A stretch of 8,414 nt of DNA, taken from assembly GCA_016207475.1 (NCBI GenBank), contig JACQPM010000111.1, positions 1-8,414 on the forward strand. The letters are read 5' to 3'. The notes beneath the pieces were generated by a model. It had not been told where the DNA came from. It ran no database searches and was given only the letters and a program-made list of their open reading frames with translations. Positions 1-6,235 of the stretch are shown one piece after another (positions within the stretch are counted from its first letter, which is position 1; each line of letters opens with the position of its first letter). The position numbers and the translations under genes were made by a program. The DNA comes from Methanobacteriota archaeon (GTDB lineage: Archaea; Hydrothermarchaeota; Hydrothermarchaeia; Hydrothermarchaeales; JACQPM01).

Positions 1-911
1 GCGGCGTGCCCGCCGCCGCCCCCCAGGACCCCGCCCACCCTCTCCATGACCTCGGCCAGGCTCACCCCCGTGGCCCTGAGGAACTGGGCTGATGCCCTTG
101 CCGAGACCTGGACCTTACCGCCCTTCCCCGAGGCGACGAAGGCGCAGTCGGCCCCCAGGTGGACCAGCGCACCGGCGGCGGATGCAGTGAAGGAGCCGAC
201 CTCGGCAGTGGCTACGAGCCACGCCCCCAACCGATGGAGCTCCATCCGCTGGGCGGCCTTGAGGTGGGCCAGCTTCCTGGAGCGATCCTCTTCCTCCTCC
301 AGGAGCTCGAGCGCCCTGGGATAGTCCGCCCCCCTGTCCAGGAGGGAGGCCAGGGCCTTTATGGTGCCGGGGGTGGCGAGCCTCAGGCGCCCGGTCTCGG
401 CCAGTATCCCCAGCACCATGGCCGTCGCCGCCCCGGGCGTTACCTCGACCCCCGTGCTCTCGATGAATCTATAGACGACCTCCACGCTGGACGCCGCGCC
501 CTCGTCGACGAGGTAGAAGTCTGCCATGGCCTTGGTCTCCCCCTGGGGGGCGTGGTGGTCTATCACGGCCTTCCGAGCTCCGCTCTGCCTCACCTTCTCT
601 GCCGCAGGGCCCAGCTGGGCGAGGTTCACCGTGTCCACCAGGATTATCAGATCTGCATCCAGGACAGGGCTGGCCTCGGCAGTCGCCCCGAAATGATCCA
701 TGGCCCGTCTGGCGGCCTTGGATATTCCCCCCGGGGCTCCAAGGCTCGGGTCAAGGGCTGGATTGATCGACCTGATAGCCTCCGCCAGTGCTATGCCGCT
801 GCAGACCGCGTCCAGGTCCGCGTTGGCGTGGAGGAGGATGATTATCCGCCCTTCAAGCCCCCACAGATGCTCTGCGAGGCGCCCTATATCACTCAGCCGG
901 GCTTCCCCCAC
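1..911 (-). CDS. DHH-family phosphoesterase (DHH-DHHA1), 3' end outside the window
   Basis: Translating the minus strand from a GTG at 911 gives 303 residues that are still open at position 1, so the C-terminus is missing. DHH proteins are metal-dependent phosphoesterases acting on nanoRNA, pAp, cyclic dinucleotides or single-stranded nucleic acid. Visible motifs are HANADLDAVCS at residues 28-38 (motif I aspartates), VDT at 92-94, the signature DHH at 118-120, and a motif IV region LAETGRLRLA at 170-179. A DHHA1-type end follows, with SARAS at 270-274 and GGSWGAAAG at 293-301. Motif IV carries Glu where Asp is usual, and the glycine-rich motif lacks the His often found there. GTG 911 is the only plausible start, because an in-frame TGA lies just upstream and little coding sequence precedes motif I. 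The gene overlaps the end of prefoldin beta by 23 nt, suggesting translational coupling. The family call is firm; the substrate is unknown. Confidence 0.88.
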   Translation of the reverse strand, partial: MGEARLSDIGRLAEHLWGLEGRIIILLHANADLDAVCSGIALAEAIRSINPALDPSLGAPGGISKAARRAMDHFGATAEASPVLDADLIILVDTVNLAQLGPAAEKVRQSGARKAVIDHHAPQGETKAMADFYLVDEGAASSVEVVYRFIESTGVEVTPGAATAMVLGILAETGRLRLATPGTIKALASLLDRGADYPRALELLEEEEDRSRKLAHLKAAQRMELHRLGAWLVATAEVGSFTASAAGALVHLGADCAFVASGKGGKVQVSARASAQFLRATGVSLAEVMERVGGVLGGGGGHA

Positions 912-1257
912 CTCTACCCGCCTTCAGGGCCTCCTGGATCTTCGTCTGCATCTCCTTCAGCCGGGCCTGGAACTTCTCCTCCTGCCTCTGGAGGGTCTTC
1001 ATCCTCAGGTCCAGGGTCTCCCGTTTCTCCTTCAGCTCCGCGGCCAGTTTTGCCTTCTCACTCCTGATGAGGATGGAGCCTATGCTCTTGTAGACCTCGG
1101 CCTCGGGGGCGAGCTTCTCCAGCTCCTCCGCCGCCTTCTCCATCTCCTTCAGCTGGAGCTCCATCTGGAGCCTCTGAGAGGCCAAGGCCTGGACCTGCTG
1201 CTGGATCTGCTGGAACTGGGCCAGCTGGTGCTGTATCTGGGGGGGTATCTGTTCCAT
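889..1257 (-). CDS. pfdB: Prefoldin beta subunit
   Basis: This 122-residue protein is the beta subunit of the archaeal prefoldin hexamer (two alpha, four beta), a cytosolic ATP-independent holdase that passes unfolded proteins to the thermosome. The sequence shows a Gln-rich N-terminal coiled coil (about residues 5-50). The family hallmark PEAEVYKSIGSILIR follows at 51-65 and forms the beta hairpin of the assembly core. A second Lys/Glu-rich coiled coil runs through about residues 67-112, and the tail is short and Gly-rich. The length is typical. The start ATG at 1257 is preceded by AGGAGG, which overlaps the pcc1 stop codon; the intergenic gap is only 10 nt, so the two genes are surely co-transcribed. 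The 3' end overlaps the DHH gene. Archaeal genomes commonly place prefoldin beta next to pcc1, which supports both calls. Confidence 0.97.
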   Translation of the reverse strand: MEQIPPQIQHQLAQFQQIQQQVQALASQRLQMELQLKEMEKAAEELEKLAPEAEVYKSIGSILIRSEKAKLAAELKEKRETLDLRMKTLQRQEEKFQARLKEMQTKIQEALKAGRGGGSPAE

Positions 1258-1267
1258 CTCGAACCTC

Positions 1268-1507
1268 CTATGAGAGTACCGTCTTCGCTACTTTCGCCCA
1301 TCTCAGGTAGGCGCCCAGCGCCGCCCTGAAGGAAGGTCCGCTGGCGCCCTCGAGGGAGATGAGTATCTTCCTGCCTTCCAGGCCCAGGCGCGCCCTGGTC
1401 CTGTCGGATGGGGCAGAGGCCATCTCGGGCTCAAGGGCCCCGAAGATCGCCCTCGCCTCCTCCTCGGAGTCGAACTCCAGCTCCAGCTCCGCCTTGGCGC
1501 CTTCCAC
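1268..1507 (-). CDS. pcc1: KEOPS complex subunit Pcc1
   Basis: This 79-residue protein matches Pcc1, the dimerising subunit of KEOPS/EKC. That complex transfers the threonylcarbamoyl group to A37 of ANN-decoding tRNAs (t6A). Visible family features are an N-terminal beta strand leading into FDSEEEARAIFGALEPE (12-28), the conserved Ser-Asp-Arg at 34-36, and the C-terminal helix with Arg61 and YLRW at 67-70. The length is typical for archaeal Pcc1. The start is a GTG at 1507. A TATA-like element centred near 1534 puts the transcription start at about 1507-1510, so the mRNA is probably leaderless or nearly so. It heads a three-gene operon with prefoldin beta and the DHH phosphoesterase. The family call is confident from the Asp/Glu pattern and the RWAKVA end; the other KEOPS subunits are not in the window. 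Confidence 0.92.
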   Translation of the reverse strand: MEGAKAELELEFDSEEEARAIFGALEPEMASAPSDRTRARLGLEGRKILISLEGASGPSFRAALGAYLRWAKVAKTVLS

Positions 1508-1528
1508 CTTCTAGCATCTCCAGCTCTG

Positions 1529-1543
1529 GATATAAATCTTTGG
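1529..1543 (-). promoter_or_regulatory. TATA box of the pcc1 operon
   Basis: Read on the minus strand this is CAAAGATTTATATCC, with a purine-rich BRE-like lead-in. Its centre lies about 27 nt upstream of the pcc1 GTG at 1507, the usual archaeal TATA-to-start distance. Transcription should therefore begin at or within a few bases of the start codon. It lies back to back with the TATA box serving the gene at 1583. Confidence 0.65.
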
Positions 1544-1545
1544 GG

Positions 1546-1557
1546 AAGTTTTTATAT
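1546..1557 (+). promoter_or_regulatory. TATA box of the small zinc-protein gene pair
   Basis: AAGTTTTTATAT is centred near 1553, so transcription should start around 1579-1583. The first in-frame ATG of the downstream ORF (1556-1558) overlaps this element and would lie upstream of the RNA. That argues the real start codon is the ATG at 1583. Confidence 0.65.
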
Positions 1558-1582
1558 GAGTCGGGAGGATTTAGAGCTGTAC

Positions 1583-1879
1583 ATGCAAGGCACGCGATGC
1601 TGGCTCTGCCGCAGGAGCGGGGAGGAGGCGGCCAGGGAGCTGGGGGAGATGAAGAGGGCGGCCGGGTATACCGAGGGGGAGTACTACACGCAGATTACAT
1701 CACAGTTCGTCCTCCTCAAGAGGCGGGTGGGGGGCAAGGTGGAGGAGGAGGACTACTGGCTCAAGGTCCCCCTCTGCGAGGTCTGCTCGGGCCTCCTCTT
1801 CGCCCTGGACTACAACCTGACCAAGGACTGCGAGCTGGCCATAAAGGCCGAGCTGGCGAAAGAGGCAAGGCTTAAGTAG
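1583..1879 (+). CDS. Small cysteine-pair (probable zinc-binding) protein, 98 aa
   Basis: I do not recognise this family. The protein has two widely spaced cysteine pairs, Cys6-x2-Cys9 (CWLC) and Cys65-x2-Cys68 (CEVC), a pattern that usually means one zinc site built from two knuckles. A further Cys lies at 83. Between the pairs are a charged helix (about 11-26) and a segment with YYTQITSQFVLLKRR (34-48) that could be beta strands; the C-terminal third is probably helical. No membrane segment or signal peptide is visible. The ORF is open from an ATG at 1556, but that codon lies inside the TATA box, so 1583 (M10 of the longer ORF) is preferred and gives a leaderless mRNA. The gene is divergent from pcc1 and 20 nt upstream of another cysteine-pair gene. 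A nucleic-acid-binding or ribosome-linked role is possible but not shown. Confidence 0.78.
   Translation: MQGTRCWLCRRSGEEAARELGEMKRAAGYTEGEYYTQITSQFVLLKRRVGGKVEEEDYWLKVPLCEVCSGLLFALDYNLTKDCELAIKAELAKEARLK
1871..1878 (+). promoter_or_regulatory. TATA-like element for the 45-aa gene
   Basis: CTTAAGTA overlaps the stop codon of the preceding gene and is centred 26 nt upstream of the ATG at 1900. This is the archaeal spacing for a leaderless transcript. No clear Shine-Dalgarno precedes the ATG, so the 45-aa gene may be transcribed on its own even though it is only 20 nt downstream. Confidence 0.45.
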
Positions 1880-1899
1880 GCCCCCATAGGTATAGACGC

Positions 1900-2037
1900 A
1901 TGGCCGAGGGAGGGTTCAGCAGGAAGGTCCTCCGCTGCAAGAACTGCAAGCAGGGGATCATGCTCGTCATCATCACCGAGATGAAGACCTCCCTGGTCTG
2001 CCCTGACTGCGGTTACGAAGAGGACGTGGACAACTAG
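1900..2037 (+). CDS. Tiny zinc-ribbon protein, 45 aa
   Basis: ATG at 1900 to TAG at 2035-2037 encodes 45 residues. Two CxxC knuckles are visible: RCKNC (Cys13, Cys16) and VCPDCGYEE (Cys34, Cys37). They are separated by a hydrophobic strand (IMLVIITEM, about 20-28). This is a rubredoxin-like or zinc-ribbon fold of the kind seen in archaeal transcription and translation accessory proteins; the exact family is not recognised. The sequence ends with an acidic tail (EEDVDN). It sits 20 nt behind the 98-aa cysteine-pair gene with a TATA-like element 26 nt upstream. Its last 65 nt overlap, on the opposite strand, the extreme C-terminus of the aminotransferase. The four well-placed cysteines and the promoter spacing argue for a real gene despite its size. 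Confidence 0.75.
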   Translation: MAEGGFSRKVLRCKNCKQGIMLVIITEMKTSLVCPDCGYEEDVDN

Positions 2038-3160
2038 ATAGGCACTCCCTCACCCGCTCCATCCCCTCCCGGATCTTCTCCTCGGAGGCCGCGTAGGAGA
2101 AGCGGATGTAACCCTCCCCCAGGGTGCCGAAGGCGGTGCCTGGGGTTGCCACGACCCGCGCCTCTTGGAGGAGGCGCATCGCCACCACCTTGGAGCTGCC
2201 GTGCCTGGAGAAGTTCGGGAAGGCGTAGAAGGCCCCCTTGGGCCTGACGCAGGAGGTCCCTTCCATCTTCCGCAGGAGCCTGAGGAAGAGGTCCCTCCTC
2301 CCGCGGAAGGCCCTGACCATCTTGGGCACGAACCCCCCGGCGTCCATGGCCGCCAGGGCCGCGTACTGGGAGAGGGAGGAGGCGCAGGCCTGGACGTACT
2401 GGTGGACCTTCAGCATCGCCTCGATGGCCTCCGGCGCCGCGTGGACGTAGCCGAGGCGGAGGCCCGTCATGGCATAGGCCTTGGAGAAGCCGTTGACCGT
2501 TATGGCGTTCTCCGTGTACCTGCCCACGCTGTAGTGCCTCCCCTCGTAGACTATCCGCTCGTATATCTCGTCCGAGAGTACCGGTATCCCCCTATCCTCG
2601 GAGAGATCGGCTATCCCCTTTATCACCCGCCTCGGGAAGACGGCCCCTGTAGGGTTGCTGGGGGTGTTTACGACTATGAGCCTCGTCTTCCTAGTGACGA
2701 GCGTCTCCAGCTGCTCCAGGTGCGGCACGAAGCCCCCCTCCTCCCTCAGGGGATACGGTATAGGGACGCCTGAAGCCATGCGGACTATGGGTCCATAGGA
2801 GACGAAGCCAGGGTCCGGGATGAGGACTTCGTCCCCTACATCCACCAGCGCCATTATGGCCAGGAGAAGCCCCTCGGAACCGCCTGAGGTGACGATCATA
2901 TCCTCGCCGGCGGCTCCGATGCCGTTCTCCTCCTCCAGCTTCTCCGCCAGCCTAGCCCTCAGCTCCGGTATGCCCTTGTTGGGGGTGTAGTGGGTCAGGC
3001 CCGCCTCCAGGGCCCTCGCCACGGCCTCCCTGGCCTCCTGGGGGATATCGAAGTCCGGCTCCCCGATGGCCAGGTTTATCATATCGCCGCCCTTCGCGAG
3101 GTCGAACATCTTTCGGATCCCCGAGATATCGATATCCTTGAGCCTGGAGGCAAAGCGCAT
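1973..3160 (-). CDS. Class I pyridoxal-phosphate aminotransferase, aspartate-aminotransferase type
   Basis: This 395-residue cytosolic enzyme moves an amino group between an amino acid, probably aspartate or another glutamate-coupled substrate, and a 2-oxo acid. It shows the fold-type I class I/II set: GEPDFDIP (33-40), the phosphate-loop region SGGSEG (92-97), Asn169 in SNPTG, Asp197 and Tyr200 in SDEIY, and the PLP lysine K227 in NGFSKAYAMTGLRLGY. Arg353 in YIRFSYA binds the substrate alpha-carboxylate. The start ATG at 3160 has a TATA-like element about 27 nt upstream, fitting a leaderless mRNA. The normal family end is reached near residue 375. About 20 further residues, rich in Arg, Ser and Pro, are read through sequence that also encodes the convergent 45-aa protein. 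Substrate specificity cannot be assigned from sequence; aromatic or branched-chain amino acids remain possible. Confidence 0.93.
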   Translation of the reverse strand: MRFASRLKDIDISGIRKMFDLAKGGDMINLAIGEPDFDIPQEAREAVARALEAGLTHYTPNKGIPELRARLAEKLEEENGIGAAGEDMIVTSGGSEGLLLAIMALVDVGDEVLIPDPGFVSYGPIVRMASGVPIPYPLREEGGFVPHLEQLETLVTRKTRLIVVNTPSNPTGAVFPRRVIKGIADLSEDRGIPVLSDEIYERIVYEGRHYSVGRYTENAITVNGFSKAYAMTGLRLGYVHAAPEAIEAMLKVHQYVQACASSLSQYAALAAMDAGGFVPKMVRAFRGRRDLFLRLLRKMEGTSCVRPKGAFYAFPNFSRHGSSKVVAMRLLQEARVVATPGTAFGTLGEGYIRFSYAASEEKIREGMERVRECLSSCPRPLRNRSQGRPGRSSSR

Positions 3161-3182
3161 GTCTCAGATTAGGCGCGATGGA

Positions 3183-3191
3183 TACATTAAC
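3183..3191 (-). promoter_or_regulatory. TATA-like element of the class I aminotransferase
   Basis: On the minus strand this reads GTTAATGTA after a purine run (GGGAAA). It is centred about 27 nt upstream of the ATG at 3160 and no ribosome-binding site follows, consistent with a leaderless transcript. The same AT-rich patch read on the plus strand could drive mtnA with a leader of about 30 nt. Confidence 0.5.
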
Positions 3192-3246
3192 TTTCCCACA
3201 GCGCCGGATGCTACCAGAAAGCTTGATAACGGCAGGGGGCGATGAG

Positions 3247-4266
3247 ATGGCGATGGACGTCATAAGGCTCGAGGACTCGAAGGTCGTGATCCTGGACCAG
3301 ACCCTCCTGCCCACGGAGGTCCGGTACATAGAGTGCACCGAGGTGGAGGCCATCGCCGAGGCCATCGAGAGCCTCAGGATAAGGGGCGCGCCAGCCCTGG
3401 GGGTGGCGGGGGCCTTCGCCCTGGCCATGGTAGCCTTGAAGAACCCAAAGGCACCGAGGGAGGCTCTCCTCCAGCGCCTCAGGGAGGCGAGGGAGAGGAT
3501 CGCCAGGACCAGGCCCACGGCAGTGAACCTCTCCTGGGCCATGGACCGGGTCCTCCGGAAGGCCGAGGCCGCAGGGACTGCGGAGGCTGTCGTCAAGGAG
3601 GCCCTCTGGATCTACGAGGAGAACAAGGAGGCTGACAGGCGGATGGGGGAGCACGGCCTCCAGGTGATCGACGATGGGGATGTCGTCCTGACCCACTGCA
3701 ATGCCGGGGCCCTGGCCACGGCCGGCTACGGCTCCGCCCTGGGGGTGATAAAGGCCTCCTGGAAGGCAGGGAAGGGGATCAAGGTGGTGGCCGGTGAGAC
3801 CCGGCCGCTCCTCCAGGGGGCCAGACTCTCGGCCTTCGAGCTCGTCTACGAGGGCATACCCGTCACCGTCATAACAGACAGCACGGCAGCCTTCGCCATG
3901 AAGCGCCTCGGGATAAAGAAGGTCGTCGTGGGCGCCGACCGGATAGCTGCCAACGGGGACACGGCAAACAAGATCGGGACCTACAGCGTGGCCATATCTG
4001 CCAGGGCCCACGGGATACCCTTCTACGTGGCAGCCCCCACCTCCACCATAGACCCGCGGATAGGCTCCGGGGAAGAGATACCCATCGAGTTCAGGAAGAA
4101 GGAGGAGCTGGTCTTCTTCGCCGGGAAGAGGATCGTACCGGACGGGGCCGAGGTCTTCAACCCCGCCTTCGACGTCACCCCGGCGGAGTACATAGCGGGG
4201 ATAATAACCGAGAAGGGGATCTTGAGGCCCCCTTACCGGGAGAGCATAGGGGCCCTCTTCCCCTAG
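3247..4266 (+). CDS. mtnA: S-methyl-5-thioribose-1-phosphate isomerase (MtnA, aIF2B-like family)
   Basis: MtnA converts 5-methylthioribose-1-phosphate to methylthioribulose-1-phosphate in salvage of the methylthio group left by S-adenosylmethionine use. With the start at 3247 the protein has 339 residues, typical of the family. Visible signatures are RIRGAPALG near 45-53, NLSWAMDR near 94-101, the catalytic Cys151 in THCNAGALAT, ETRPLLQGARL near 184-194, the catalytic Asp231 in GADRIAANGD followed by ANKIGTY, and FNPAFDVTP near the end. These favour MtnA over the related ribose-1,5-bisphosphate isomerase and aIF2B regulatory subunits. The frame stays open back to an ATG at 3178, but those 23 residues are unlike the family, whose N-terminus begins close to the MDVIRLEDSKVVILDQT segment. 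ATG 3247, preceded by a purine-rich GGGGGCGATGAG, is therefore chosen; ATG 3253 is also possible. Its stop codon overlaps that of glutamate dehydrogenase. Confidence 0.94.
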   Translation: MAMDVIRLEDSKVVILDQTLLPTEVRYIECTEVEAIAEAIESLRIRGAPALGVAGAFALAMVALKNPKAPREALLQRLREARERIARTRPTAVNLSWAMDRVLRKAEAAGTAEAVVKEALWIYEENKEADRRMGEHGLQVIDDGDVVLTHCNAGALATAGYGSALGVIKASWKAGKGIKVVAGETRPLLQGARLSAFELVYEGIPVTVITDSTAAFAMKRLGIKKVVVGADRIAANGDTANKIGTYSVAISARAHGIPFYVAAPTSTIDPRIGSGEEIPIEFRKKEELVFFAGKRIVPDGAEVFNPAFDVTPAEYIAGIITEKGILRPPYRESIGALFP

Positions 4267-5510
4267 GGGAAGATCCCCCTCAGCTCTATCGTCTCGGCCA
4301 CCCGGCCCACGGCCAGCATGTAGGCGGCGGTCCTCAGATCCACCCTGTTCTTCCGGGCCGTCTCCAGGACGTCTTTGAGGGCTGCCACCATCTTCTCGTC
4401 CAGCGTCTTCATGACGGCCTCGTAGGTCCAGAAGTAGGACATCAGGTCCTGGACCCACTCGAAGTAGCTCACCGTAACCCCGCCGGCGTTGGCCAGGATG
4501 TCCGGCACCACCATGATCTCCTTCTCGAAGAGGATCTCGTCGGCCTTGGGCGTGGTCGGGCCGTTGGCGCCCTCCACCACGACCCGCGCCTTTATATTGT
4601 CCGCGTTCGCCTCGGTGATCTGGTTCTCCAGGGCCGCTGGTATGAGGATGTCGCACTCCAGCTCGAGGAGCTCCCGGTTGGTGATCTCCTCGCTCCCCTC
4701 GTACCCCCTCACCGATCCCGCCTTCCCCTTGTGCGCCTGCACGGCATCTGGATCCAGGCCGTCTGGATCGTATATCCCGCCTGAGGAGTCGCTCACCCCC
4801 ACCACCTTGAAGCCCATCTCCCTGGCGAACTTGGCGGCGTAGTAGCCCACGTTCCCGTACCCCTGGACAGCCACCCGGCCCTCCTTCGGCTCTATCTTGA
4901 GGAGGTTCGCCGCCTCCCGGCACATGAAGCTCACCCCCATGGCCGTGGCCTCCAGCCTGCCTTTGGAGCCGCCGATGGACAGGGGCTTCCCTGTCACCAC
5001 GCCCGGGGCGCAGTAGCCGACGTAGGTGCTGTAGGTGTCCATGATCCAGGCCATGGTCTTGGGGTTCGTGTAGACGTCCGGGGCCAGGATGTCGGTCTCG
5101 GGGCCGATGAACCTGATGAGGTTGGCGGTGTAGCGGCGGGTGAGGCGCTGGAGCTCCCCCTCGGACATGGCCCTGGGGTTGCAGACCACCCCTCCCTTCG
5201 CCCCCCCGAAGGGGAGGTCCATCACAGAGCACTTCCATGTCATCCACATGGCCAGGGCCTTCACCTCCTCCAGGGTCACGTCGGGGTGGTAGCGTACCCC
5301 GCCCTTGAAGGGTCCTCTGGCGTCGTGGTGCTGGACCCTGTAGCCAGTGAAGACCTTGCACTCCCCGTTGTCCATTATGATGGGCACCGATACTATTACG
5401 GTCCTCTTGGGGTACTTCAGGATCTCGTGGACCCCAGGGTCCAGCTTGATCTTCTTGACGGCCTTGTCCAGCTGTTCCAGGGCCATCTCGTAAGGGTTGC
5501 TCTTCTCCAT
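4263..5510 (-). CDS. gdhA: Glutamate dehydrogenase (hexameric type)
   Basis: This enzyme interconverts glutamate with 2-oxoglutarate plus ammonia using NAD(P), linking nitrogen and carbon metabolism and feeding the transaminases nearby. The 415-residue length matches archaeal hexameric enzymes. The substrate domain shows GPFKGGVRYHP (66-76, Lys69), Lys93 in TWK, the catalytic lysine K105 in PFGGAKGGV, and the catalytic Asp145 in APDVYT. The Rossmann domain has GYGNVG at 217-222, with Asp241 in VSDSSGG at the end of the second strand. NVAD-type GANGPTT and DILANAGGVTVSYFEW motifs follow. Cofactor preference is not decidable by eye. The start ATG at 5510 is preceded by GGAGGCGG with good spacing and a TATA box further up. 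Its stop codon shares CTAG with that of mtnA, leaving no intergenic terminator. Confidence 0.97.
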   Translation of the reverse strand: MEKSNPYEMALEQLDKAVKKIKLDPGVHEILKYPKRTVIVSVPIIMDNGECKVFTGYRVQHHDARGPFKGGVRYHPDVTLEEVKALAMWMTWKCSVMDLPFGGAKGGVVCNPRAMSEGELQRLTRRYTANLIRFIGPETDILAPDVYTNPKTMAWIMDTYSTYVGYCAPGVVTGKPLSIGGSKGRLEATAMGVSFMCREAANLLKIEPKEGRVAVQGYGNVGYYAAKFAREMGFKVVGVSDSSGGIYDPDGLDPDAVQAHKGKAGSVRGYEGSEEITNRELLELECDILIPAALENQITEANADNIKARVVVEGANGPTTPKADEILFEKEIMVVPDILANAGGVTVSYFEWVQDLMSYFWTYEAVMKTLDEKMVAALKDVLETARKNRVDLRTAAYMLAVGRVAETIELRGIFP

Positions 5511-5556
5511 AGCCGCCTCCTCTCTTTAAGTCGGAGCCGGGGATATTTAATCTTTC
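5511..5556 (-). promoter_or_regulatory. gdhA: Promoter and ribosome-binding site of gdhA
   Basis: On the minus strand GAAAGATTAAATATCC (5556-5541) is a BRE plus TATA box. About 26 nt downstream the transcript should begin near 5521, giving a leader of about 10 nt that holds GAGGAGG just before the ATG at 5510. Unlike several neighbours, gdhA therefore has a short leader with a strong Shine-Dalgarno. The 5557-5629 stretch between this promoter and the next shows nothing else I can name. Confidence 0.65.
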
Positions 5557-5629
5557 TGGACCGTTAGAGGGCGCCATCTTCCCTTTGGGGCCCCGTAACC
5601 CTGCGAATAGGGGTGGGTTCCCTGGACAA

Positions 5630-5638
5630 CTTTTATCT
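5630..5638 (+). promoter_or_regulatory. TATA box of the CCxHH membrane-protein gene
   Basis: CTTTTATCT is centred near 5634, 27 nt upstream of the ATG at 5661, implying a leaderless mRNA. The longer frame opening at ATG 5613 would start upstream of this element, so that start is unlikely. Confidence 0.6.
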
Positions 5639-5660
5639 CGACCGGCGCGTATATGGGGCC

Positions 5661-6095
5661 ATGGCGGGTCTGAGGTCCGTGGCGGCCGGGTTGGGCGGCA
5701 TGGCACTCCTCCTGGCCCTCTACCTCTCCATCCTCGCAGCGGCCCAGTCCCTCGATCACGCCTGGGACACCCTCTGGGAGTTCCGTTACTATATGTTCCC
5801 CCTCCTGGCAGGGTTCGGAATCCAGGTGGGGCTCTACCACCACATCAGGACGAGGGGCACAGGGGCCGGGGGCGTGGCCGCCAGCGGGTCCGTATCTACG
5901 GTATCAATGGCCGCCTGCTGCGCCCACCATGTCACCGACGTAGGGGCCCTCTTCGGGATCACCGCGGCTACTGTATTCCTGGCCCAGTACCAGAGGCCCC
6001 TCCTCTTGGTGGGGATAGGGTCCAACCTCCTGGGGATCGCGTACCTGTGGAGGTGCGCGAAGAGTATGGGGGGCTTGGGCTACAAGACGAAGTAA
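5661..6095 (+). CDS. Small four-helix membrane protein with CCxHH motif, possible metal transport or sensing
   Basis: This is a 144-residue integral membrane protein. Likely transmembrane segments are at about residues 7-28, 44-60, 93-108 and 112-131. The central loop and start of the third helix hold the most striking feature: RGTGAGGVAASGSVST (65-80), then Cys86-Cys87-x-His89-His90-x2-Asp93. Adjacent Cys and His residues at a membrane boundary suggest binding of a soft metal (copper, mercury, zinc) or of haem. From memory, similar Gly/Ser-rich plus CCAHH proteins occur in other prokaryotes without a known function; this could not be checked. The start ATG at 5661 is chosen over 5613 because a TATA box lies 27 nt upstream and the longer N-terminus (LDNFYLDRRVYG) reads through promoter sequence. 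It is divergent from gdhA and has no same-strand partner. Membrane topology is sure; function is inference. Confidence 0.8.
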   Translation: MAGLRSVAAGLGGMALLLALYLSILAAAQSLDHAWDTLWEFRYYMFPLLAGFGIQVGLYHHIRTRGTGAGGVAASGSVSTVSMAACCAHHVTDVGALFGITAATVFLAQYQRPLLLVGIGSNLLGIAYLWRCAKSMGGLGYKTK

Positions 6096-6235
6096 TTATA
6101 AGGTTTTGCTTCTTCCGAGATTGGTGTTGCACGGTGCTGCTTCATTTGGATCAGATGTTGCATGGCTCTGTCTTATTTGAGGTTGGTGCCTCATGCGGTT
6201 GGTGCGAGATCGGTTGATAATCAATGAAAGAACTT
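6096..6235. other. AT-rich non-coding stretch between convergent genes
   Basis: These 140 nt separate the stops of two convergent genes. A TATA-like TAATTATAAGG (6093-6103) could start a plus-strand RNA near 6125. GGTTGGTGC occurs twice, at 6181-6189 and 6198-6206, with a looser relative (GATTGGTG) near 6120. A short open frame from ATG 6154 to TGA 6217 would encode 20 residues with a CxxC but has no support. No tRNA or convincing hairpin terminator was found. Confidence 0.4.

Noticed and set aside
159..1067. A 302-codon plus-strand open frame opposite the DHH gene
   Set aside because: It is the shadow of the DHH and prefoldin genes, with low-complexity Pro/Ser/Gly sequence and no domain signature or promoter.
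2952..3596. Minus-strand frame of 214 codons spanning the mtnA 5' half
   Set aside because: It overlaps two well-supported genes in the wrong frame and shows no recognisable protein.
5571..5625. Possible tRNA-like or hairpin structure around GGGGCCCC and GGGTGGGTTCCC
   Set aside because: No cloverleaf arms could be paired; the palindrome is short and explained by high GC.
3211..5706. An 831-codon open frame on the minus strand across mtnA and gdhA
   Set aside because: It is antisense to mtnA and out of frame with gdhA. The translation is Gly/Arg/Pro-rich without motifs, a common artefact of high-GC coding DNA.
6154..6217. A 20-codon ORF with a CxxC in the AT-rich gap
   Set aside because: It is too short, with no ribosome-binding site and no promoter at the correct distance; the CxxC could be chance.
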